From DASUMF01 sp040510575 (lineage in GTDB: Bacteria; Actinomycetota; Acidimicrobiia; IMCC26256; DASPTH01): DNA of 62,273 nucleotides. The stretch is from contig JBEVIU010000102.1 of NCBI GenBank assembly GCA_040510575.1, positions 1 through 62,273 of the forward strand. Reading direction: 5' to 3'. The position numbers were made by a program, and so were the translations under genes. Shown here piece after piece: positions 57,128 to 62,273 of this stretch (positions are counted from its first letter, which is position 1; every line of letters begins with the position of its first letter). Below the pieces are notes generated by a model that was not told where the DNA came from, did no database searches, and saw nothing but the letters and a program-made list of their open reading frames with translations.

Positions 57128-57321
57128 TCGGCGAGCGCCCTGGAGGCGCGCGCCAGTGCTCGGCGGGCGGCGATGAGGGACCGCTCGGCGAGGTCGAGGT
57201 CGTTGGTGATCGCGGAGTCGGGCGAGTTGCGGTAGCGGTCGCCCACGGTCTCGACGCGGAGGGCAAGGTCGTCGAGCTGCGCGCCGATCGTGGACAGCTC
57301 GGCGATGTCGGAGTGGGCCAT
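57124..57321 (-). CDS. 65-residue helical protein, unknown
   Basis: ATG 57321 opens 65 codons: AHSDIAELSTIGAQLDDLAL, VETVGDRYRNSPDSAITNDL and AERSLIAARRALARASRALAD, an amphipathic helical hairpin. Its stop overlaps the nth stop by four bases (CTAA). Similar short proteins sit beside nth or hisD in related genomes; function unknown. The hisD start lies beyond its 5' end in the opposite direction. Confidence 0.65.
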   Translation of the reverse strand: MAHSDIAELSTIGAQLDDLALRVETVGDRYRNSPDSAITNDLDLAERSLIAARRALARASRALAD

Positions 57322-57407
57322 GGCCCCAGCCTCCCCACACGAATGGCTTGCTGGGCAAGTTGGAGACGCTCTTTTCACGGCCGGAGCGCGAGATCCTCAC
57401 GGTTACC

Positions 57408-58715
57408 ATGAGCCACACCGTGCTCACCAGACTCGATCTTCGCGGCGTTGCCGACCTCGCGGCTGCGCTCCCGGCCCCTGATGCCGACGACGAGCCGCGC
57501 GCCGCGGCGCGCGAACTCATCCGTGAGGTTCGCGACGGCGGCGACGCTGCCCTCCGCGCGATCACCCGCCGTTTCGACGGTTGCGACGTCGACGATCTGC
57601 GCGTGTCGCCCGCGATCCTGATCGACGCGTTGGCGAACGCGGACCCTGAGTTCCGGAGTGCACTGGCACACGCTGCGAGTGCGATCCGCACCTACCACAC
57701 AGCCCAGCTCACCGAGGCGCCTGCCGTCGAGACGGATGGCATCTCGGTGCGCGAGCTCGACCTCCCAGTGGCGCGTGCGGGCTGCTACGTGCCCGGCGGG
57801 CGCGCGACCTACCCGTCGACCGTGCTCATGACGGTGATCCCCGCGCAGGTCGCCGGTGTCCACGAGGTGGTGGTGTGCGCGCCGCCCGGGCCCGACGGAG
57901 AGATCGCCGCCCCGACCCTCGCGGCGGCGGCCGCGCTCGGTGTCGACGAGGTGTATCGCATCGGTGGTGCACAGGCGATCGCCGCGCTCACCTACGGCAC
58001 CGAGAGCATCCGACCGGTCGACGTGATCGTCGGGCCAGGCAACGCGTACGTGTCCGCAGCGAAGCGCGAGGTCGTGGGCACGGTCGGCATCGACTCTCTC
58101 GCCGGTCCCTCCGAGGTGGTGGTGGTGGCCGATGCCACTGCGCCGCCCGAGTTCGTGGCCGCCGACCTGTTGGCGCAGGCGGAGCACGGGCCCGGTGGTA
58201 CGGCGGTGGTCATCACGTGGGATCCCGCCACGGCCGACGCCATCGAATCCGAAGTCGAGCGCCAGCTCGGCGAGATGGACCGCGTCGACGAGGCACGCGC
58301 CACGCTCGCATCGGGCGGGCGGATCGTGCTCGTCGACGGCCCTGTCGAGGCCATGGTGGCCGTGAACGTGATCGCGCCCGAGCACCTGCAACTCATGACC
58401 GTCGATCCCGACGCCTTGCTCGCGCACGTGCGCAACGCCGGCGCGGTGTTCCTCGGTCCCTGGGCGCCCGCCGCACTCGGCGACTACGTGGCCGGCGTGA
58501 ACCACGTGTTGCCGACCGCCCGAACCGCGCGGTTTGCGAGCGCGCTGCGCGTCGACACGTTTCGCAAGCACGTCCACGTGGTGGAAGCCACTGCGGCCGG
58601 CCTGGCCGGTGTCGCCCCCTACATCGAGACGCTCGCCGAAGTCGAGGGATTGGGCGCGCACGCCCGCAGCGTCCGCCAGCGCGGCGCCGTCACGCTGAGC
58701 GAGGAGCGTCGATGA
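57408..58715 (+). CDS. hisD: Histidinol dehydrogenase
   Basis: A 435-residue enzyme. I chose ATG 57408 because the family N-terminus (MSHTVLTRLDLRG) begins there and the total matches HisD; an upstream GTG/ATG frame from 57348 would add 20 unrelated residues. YVPGGRATYPSTVLMTVIPAQVAGV, GPSEVVVVADATAPPEFVAADLLAQAEHGP and APEHLQLMTVDPDALL carry the NAD, zinc and catalytic Glu/His sites. It oxidises L-histidinol to histidine in two steps. Starts the hisD-hisC-hisB-hisA run. Confidence 0.97.
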   Translation: MSHTVLTRLDLRGVADLAAALPAPDADDEPRAAARELIREVRDGGDAALRAITRRFDGCDVDDLRVSPAILIDALANADPEFRSALAHAASAIRTYHTAQLTEAPAVETDGISVRELDLPVARAGCYVPGGRATYPSTVLMTVIPAQVAGVHEVVVCAPPGPDGEIAAPTLAAAAALGVDEVYRIGGAQAIAALTYGTESIRPVDVIVGPGNAYVSAAKREVVGTVGIDSLAGPSEVVVVADATAPPEFVAADLLAQAEHGPGGTAVVITWDPATADAIESEVERQLGEMDRVDEARATLASGGRIVLVDGPVEAMVAVNVIAPEHLQLMTVDPDALLAHVRNAGAVFLGPWAPAALGDYVAGVNHVLPTARTARFASALRVDTFRKHVHVVEATAAGLAGVAPYIETLAEVEGLGAHARSVRQRGAVTLSEERR

Positions 58716-59788
58716 GCGCGCGTGTCCCGCCGCGCAGCGACCTCTCCGCGCTCGAGGGCTACCACTCTCCTCAGCTCGACGTGTCGGTGCGTCTGAACAC
58801 CAACGAGAGTCCGTTCGCGCCGCCGCCGGAGTTCGTCGAGCGCTGGCTCGCCGAGGTGCGCGACACGCCGCTCAACCGGTATCCCGATCGTGGAGCACGT
58901 GCGCTCCGCGACGCGTTGGCCAAGCAGATCGGGCAACCCGCGGAGCGATTGTTCTGCGCCAACGGCTCGAACGAGGTGCTGCAGACGCTGCTCCTCACCT
59001 ATGGGGGGCCGGGTCGTCGCATCGTCACCTTCGAGCCGACGTACGCGTTGCACTCGCACATCGCACGTATCACGGGCACGGAGGTGGTGAGCGGGGAGCG
59101 TGCCGACGACTTCACGATCGACGTGTCTTCAGCACGTGCGCTGATCGCGGAGGCCCAGCCGACGATCGTCTTCGCGTGCAGCCCCAACAACCCGACGGGA
59201 ACCGTCGAGCCGCAGGCGACGATCACCGCGCTGCTCGAAGCCACCGACGGTTTCGTCGTGGTCGACGAGGCGTACGGCGAGTTTGCGCCGCGGAGCTCGC
59301 TCGACGCGGTCGACGACGACGGTCGCCTGATCGTGGTGCGTACCTATTCCAAGGTCTGGTCGCTCGCCGCAGTTCGGCTGGGCTTCGCGGTGGCGCCCGC
59401 CTCGGTGGTCGACCAGCTCGAGAGGGTCGTGCTCCCGTACCACCTCTCCGTTCCCACGCAAGAGGCCGGTCGCGTCGCGCTCGACTGGAGCGACGAGATG
59501 GCGGCACGGGTCGAACAGCTCGTGCGCGAGCGCGAGCGGATCCTCACGGTGATGCGAAACCTGCCGGGGATCACGGTGTTCGACTCCGGGGCGAACTTCA
59601 TCCTGTTCCGGGTCCACGGCAGTGGTCGGGCGCTGTGGGAACGTCTGGTTTCGCACAGCGTGCTGGTGCGCGACTGCTCGAGTTGGCCTCGGCTGGCCGA
59701 GTGCTTGCGCGTCACGGTCGGCACACCCGAAGAGAACGACGCGTTCCTCGACGCGCTGCAGTCATCGATCGCGGAGGTGGTGGGCTGA
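58712..59788 (+). CDS. hisC: Histidinol-phosphate aminotransferase
   Basis: A 358-residue fold-type I aminotransferase; ATG 58712 overlaps the hisD stop as ATGA. RLNTNESPFAPP, NRYPDRGARALRDALA, CSPNNPTGT, VVDEAYGEF and the PLP-Lys in RTYSKVWSLAAVRLG are the HisC marks. It transfers an amino group from glutamate to imidazole acetol phosphate in histidine synthesis. Ends with TGATG into hisB. Confidence 0.97.
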   Translation: MSARVPPRSDLSALEGYHSPQLDVSVRLNTNESPFAPPPEFVERWLAEVRDTPLNRYPDRGARALRDALAKQIGQPAERLFCANGSNEVLQTLLLTYGGPGRRIVTFEPTYALHSHIARITGTEVVSGERADDFTIDVSSARALIAEAQPTIVFACSPNNPTGTVEPQATITALLEATDGFVVVDEAYGEFAPRSSLDAVDDDGRLIVVRTYSKVWSLAAVRLGFAVAPASVVDQLERVVLPYHLSVPTQEAGRVALDWSDEMAARVEQLVRERERILTVMRNLPGITVFDSGANFILFRVHGSGRALWERLVSHSVLVRDCSSWPRLAECLRVTVGTPEENDAFLDALQSSIAEVVG

Positions 59789-60369
59789 TGGCCCGTACGG
59801 CAACGAAGCACCGGGAGACGAAGGAGACCACCATCGACCTCGTGCTCGACGTCGACGGCACCGGCACGGCCAGCGCGTCGACCGGGATCCCCTTCTTCGA
59901 CCACATGCTCGAGCAACTCGGCAAGCACGGCGGGTTCGACCTTCGCATCGACGCGACCGGTGACCTCGACATCGACCTCCACCACACGATCGAAGACGTG
60001 GGGATCGTGTTCGGCGGCGCGTTCGCGGAGGCGCTTGGCGACAAGGCCGGTGTGCGTCGCTTCGCCAACGCGCTCGTGCCGCTCGACGAAGCATTGGTGC
60101 AGGTGGCGCTCGACCTGTCGGGTCGTCCCTTCCTCGTCTACGACGTCGACCCGGTGTCGGAGTGGATCGGGACCTTCGACCCGCAGCTGACGGAGGAGTT
60201 CTGGCGGGCCTTCACCGTCGCGGCCGGGATCACGCTGCACATCCGCTCGCTCAGCGGCAAGAACGGTCACCACGTGATCGAAGCGTCGTTCAAAGGTGTG
60301 GCGCGCGCGTTGCGGGATGCGGTTCGCATCGAAGGCAGCGGCGTGCCGTCGACCAAGGGCACGCTCTGA
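59788..60369 (+). CDS. hisB: Imidazoleglycerol-phosphate dehydratase
   Basis: A 193-residue monofunctional HisB; ATG 59788 overlaps the hisC TGA by one base. Paired DHxxE / HHxxE motifs (FFDHMLEQLGKHGGFDL, IDLHHTIEDVGI) and the C-terminal SGKNGHHVIEASFKGVARALRDAV bind the two manganese ions. It dehydrates imidazoleglycerol phosphate. The stop codon is part of a CTGA with the next gene. Confidence 0.97.
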   Translation: MARTATKHRETKETTIDLVLDVDGTGTASASTGIPFFDHMLEQLGKHGGFDLRIDATGDLDIDLHHTIEDVGIVFGGAFAEALGDKAGVRRFANALVPLDEALVQVALDLSGRPFLVYDVDPVSEWIGTFDPQLTEEFWRAFTVAAGITLHIRSLSGKNGHHVIEASFKGVARALRDAVRIEGSGVPSTKGTL

Positions 60370-61115
60370 GCGCGTCCGAGAGCCCGTTCGAGCTGTATCC
60401 CGCGATCGACCTGCGCGACGGCCGGTGTGTCCGGCTGTACCAGGGCGACTACGCGCAGGAGACGGTCTACGACGAGGATCCGGTGGGTGTCGCTCGCGCG
60501 TTCTCCGATGCAGGTGCGCCGTGGATCCACGTGGTGGACCTCGATGCGGCACGCACCGGCGCGGCTACCAACCTCGCGGTGATCGAAGCGATCTGCAGCG
60601 CCGTGCCGAGCAGAGTGCAGTCGGGCGGGGGAGTGCGGAGTGCCGAGGCTGCAGCCGCGTTGCTCGACGCGGGTGTGCACCGGGTCGTGGTCGGGACAGC
60701 CGCCATCGAGCACCCCGAACTGGTCGACACGTTGGGGACGAAGCATCCTGGGCGCGTCGCCGTCGGGCTCGACGCGCGGGGGATGGAAGTTGCGGTGCGG
60801 GGATGGGTCGAGGGATCTGGCGCGGATCTCGTGGCCACCGCGGGAGCGTTCGACAGTGCCGTCGTGGGCGCACTCGTGGTCACCTCGATCGCGGTCGACG
60901 GCACGCTCGCGGGTCCCGACATCGCGCAACTCACGGCCGTGCTCGCCGCCACCTCGGTGCCGGTGATCGCCAGCGGCGGCGTCGGCACCCTCGACGATCT
61001 CCGAGCGCTGCGCAAGCTCCGCGTCGGCGACCGCACGTTGGGAGGCGTGATCGCGGGCAAGGCGATCTACGAAGGCCGCTTCACCGTGCCCGAAGCCCTC
61101 ACCGCCATCAAGTAG
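60366..61115 (+). CDS. hisA: Phosphoribosylformimino-AICAR-phosphate isomerase (CTG start)
   Basis: A 249-residue TIM-barrel enzyme. The HisA N-terminus FELYPAIDLRDGRCVRLYQGDY is intact, and SGGGVRSAEAAAALLDAGVHRVVVGTAAIEHPEL and VIASGGVGTLDDLRAL form the phosphate-binding loops. Upstream there is no ATG, GTG or TTG in frame back into hisB, so the best start is CTG 60366, overlapping the hisB stop (CTGA), eight codons before FELYP. It opens the 1-(5-phosphoribosyl) ring in histidine synthesis. HisH and HisF, usually next, are not here. Confidence 0.94.
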   Translation: MSASESPFELYPAIDLRDGRCVRLYQGDYAQETVYDEDPVGVARAFSDAGAPWIHVVDLDAARTGAATNLAVIEAICSAVPSRVQSGGGVRSAEAAAALLDAGVHRVVVGTAAIEHPELVDTLGTKHPGRVAVGLDARGMEVAVRGWVEGSGADLVATAGAFDSAVVGALVVTSIAVDGTLAGPDIAQLTAVLAATSVPVIASGGVGTLDDLRALRKLRVGDRTLGGVIAGKAIYEGRFTVPEALTAIK

Positions 61116-61129
61116 CCGACCCCCCATTG

Positions 61130-61181
61130 CGCAACCTGCGTCGAAGTAGGCGAATGATCGCGGTGAAGTGACGCCGGTTCG
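61130..61181. repeat. Palindromic element C, degenerate, between hisA and a small gene
   Basis: The right arm TGACGCCGGTTCG (61169-61181) matches elements A and B; the left arm, about CGCAACCTGCGTCG (61130-61143), is a decayed complement. Total length, 52 bases, matches the others, and about 30 of the first 44 bases of its reverse complement agree with element A. It lies between hisA and the convergent membrane gene, like element B at its own site. Confidence 0.6.
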
Positions 61182-61192
61182 TTGTCGACGGG

Positions 61193-61426
61193 TCAGGCTC
61201 GGGGTTCGCGGGCGAGGAACACGTACGAGAGGATCATCCCGGCGACGGCGGGGATGATCGCCAGGAGCGCGGGTACGCCCACCAGCGCAGCGATCCCGGT
61301 GAGGACGTAGCCCGCAATGCGGGCCGTCGCTGCCTCGCTGCCGATCGCGTGACGGACCTTCATCAGGAACGTGAAGATCGCAAGCGCGAACGCGGCGACC
61401 GCCACGAGCACCTGCCACGACTCCAC
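61193..61426 (-). CDS. Small two-helix membrane protein
   Basis: A 77-residue protein from ATG 61426. Hydrophobic segments VLVAVAAFALAIFTFLM and IAGYVLTGIAALVGVPALLAIIPAVAGMILSYVFL with a short loop containing KVRHAIGSEAAT; probably two or three helices. Unknown function. Convergent with hisA. Confidence 0.7.
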   Translation of the reverse strand: MESWQVLVAVAAFALAIFTFLMKVRHAIGSEAATARIAGYVLTGIAALVGVPALLAIIPAVAGMILSYVFLAREPRA

Positions 61427-61520
61427 CGCGTGATCCTCGCGCGGTGTCGAGCCTGATCAGGGCTCGGGCGGGCTCCACGCTGACAACGGTGATCGGACGC
61501 CGGCAGTGACCGACGCGCGT

Positions 61521-61961
61521 TCACGCGGATCGGTTGTCCCGGACGCTTCCTGGATAGGTGCCGCGCAGGGCCTTCACGACTTCCGGGACGTCCCGTCGCT
61601 GGATCATCAGCGTGAACGACTGATCGTCAGTGAGGTGGAAACGGGCGTGGTCGACGCCGATCCGTCCTCCTCCGCCAGACCACGTCGGCCTGTCGAGGTC
61701 GACTCGAGTGACCCGATCGCGATCCAGACGGAGCGCTTTCGGATAGGCCTCGCTGATCATCTCTGGTTGCAGAGTCTCCACGTCGAGTTGCTGCAACTCG
61801 CGCACCGGACGACCCGAGAAATGAGACGCAGGAGTCACGACGAAGCTCTTCGTGAAGACCCACGCGTTGGCGCGGATCGTGTTGCTCTGGCCGTAGTGGA
61901 ACAACTTCCCGACCGCTCGCGGACGGATCCAACACGTATCAAATCGCCCAAGACAGGCCAT
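61521..61961 (-). CDS. Uncharacterised protein
   Basis: I chose ATG 61961 (146 residues); GTG 62042 would add 27. The sequence alternates beta-rich stretches (IRANAWVFTKSFVVTP, VTRVDLDRPTWSGGGGRIGV, FHLTDDQSFTLMIQRRDVPEVVKALRG) in the manner of a bacterial PH-like domain, but I cannot confirm the family. It lies just after the enoyl-CoA hydratase-like fragment on the same strand, so the two could be in one operon. Confidence 0.6.
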   Translation of the reverse strand: MACLGRFDTCWIRPRAVGKLFHYGQSNTIRANAWVFTKSFVVTPASHFSGRPVRELQQLDVETLQPEMISEAYPKALRLDRDRVTRVDLDRPTWSGGGGRIGVDHARFHLTDDQSFTLMIQRRDVPEVVKALRGTYPGSVRDNRSA

Positions 61962-62058
61962 CGGCGAATTCTCGCAGACTCCGGTCGGCCAGTCCAACGA
62001 CTCCCACCGAGTGTCCGTGGCCCGACGGGCCTGCCGCACCAACTTGTGCGCCCAGGGT

Positions 62059-62273
62059 TCAGCTCTGCGGCGGGCTCCACGCCGACGGCGAGCCGCTCTC
62101 GTTGGCTTCCTGCTGCTTCTGGGTCGCGACGATGCGCATCGTCTCGCCGAAGCGGATGGCTTCGACCGGAGAGAGGTACTGCGCGCGCATCGCGACTTCC
62201 TTGATCGCGCGCTGGGCCAACGGCGCGCCTTGGAGCAGGCGGTCAGCCAGTGCGCGTGCCTCGGCCATCAGAT
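62059..62273 (-). CDS. Enoyl-CoA hydratase/isomerase family protein, C-terminal fragment
   Basis: The window cuts the 5' part. The remaining 70 residues, LMAEARALADRLLQGAPLAQ and AIKEVAMRAQYLSPVEAIRFGETMRIVATQ, are the C-terminal helices of crotonase-fold enzymes. The end (KQQEANESGSPSAWSPPQS) lacks the FxEKRxPxWxGR-like tail common in the family. It would hydrate or isomerise enoyl-CoA or be a related activity; the active site lies outside the window. Confidence 0.82.
   Translation of the reverse strand, partial: LMAEARALADRLLQGAPLAQRAIKEVAMRAQYLSPVEAIRFGETMRIVATQKQQEANESGSPSAWSPPQS

Noticed and set aside
1..62273. tRNA, rRNA, insertion sequences, prophage or CRISPR
   Set aside because: I looked for cloverleaf-like and rRNA-like stretches, transposase motifs and regular direct repeats and saw none I could support by eye; a tRNAscan or Rfam run could still change this.

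Overview
The window is GC-rich, has strongly GC3-biased codons and many GTG/TTG starts, and is packed with genes on both strands. Several markers point to an actinobacterium: a mycothiol synthase (mshD), F420-type PPOX and LLM oxidoreductases, an HU protein with a long Lys/Ala tail, a full-length Lhr helicase and a DUF2277 protein. The mixture (fatty acid and acetoacetate activation, thiolase, F420 enzymes, no sporulation or mycolate genes) would suit Acidimicrobiia, but that is inference. I saw no rRNA, tRNA, CRISPR array, insertion sequence or prophage, so this reads as ordinary chromosome.

Layout. 1-9.3 kb: hemerythrin, DUF1801, DUF899, DHFR-like, DoxX and phosphatase genes, a glycine-rich secreted protein coupled to a hydrolase, an NAD-binding/DUF2867 protein, a phosphoribosyltransferase and an NTF2-PPOX fusion. 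9.3-21 kb: a marR-clc operon with a probable operator, a mutarotase, an orphan FtsX-type permease, lhr, and an amino-acid-type binding protein. 21-28.5 kb: PAP2, DUF305 and Bax-inhibitor genes, a cyclopropane synthase, an HExxH protein, an orphan ParA and a truncated VOC gene under a SoxR-like promoter. 28.8-38.5 kb: DUF2277, a polytopic membrane protein, methyltransferases, F420 enzymes, an anti-sigma kinase, a 22-residue lysine-rich microprotein, an arsR-SRPBCC operon with a readable promoter/operator, a thiolase, and a duplicated zinc protease. 38.7-50.6 kb: HU, aquaporin, PPK2, DUF255, O-methyltransferase, FadD-like ligase, SDR, M2/M3 peptidase and acetoacetyl-CoA synthetase. 50.8-57.3 kb: small secreted and membrane proteins, the mshD-rlmN operon, VOC and endonuclease III. 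57.4-61.1 kb: hisD-hisC-hisB-hisA. The right edge cuts an enoyl-CoA hydratase-like gene.

How genes work together. Thiolase, acyl-CoA ligase, acetoacetyl-CoA ligase and the enoyl-CoA hydratase fragment suggest acyl and ketone-body carbon use. MshD, DUF899, VOC and PPOX/F420 proteins suggest redox and electrophile handling. The his genes overlap by 1-4 bases, so they look translationally coupled, but hisH and hisF do not follow.

The most interesting signal is a family of about 50-base inverted-repeat elements with arms close to CGAACYGGCGTCA / TGACGCCRGTTCG, in three copies. Two sit in gaps between convergent genes. The third is a 51-base, 17-codon, in-frame insertion inside lhr, resembling the protein-coding palindromic elements known from Rickettsia. 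Other points are an apparent CTG start for hisA in a CTGA stop-start overlap, a SoxR-type promoter joined to a decapitated VOC gene, and a metalloprotease carrying a dead duplicate of its own catalytic domain.
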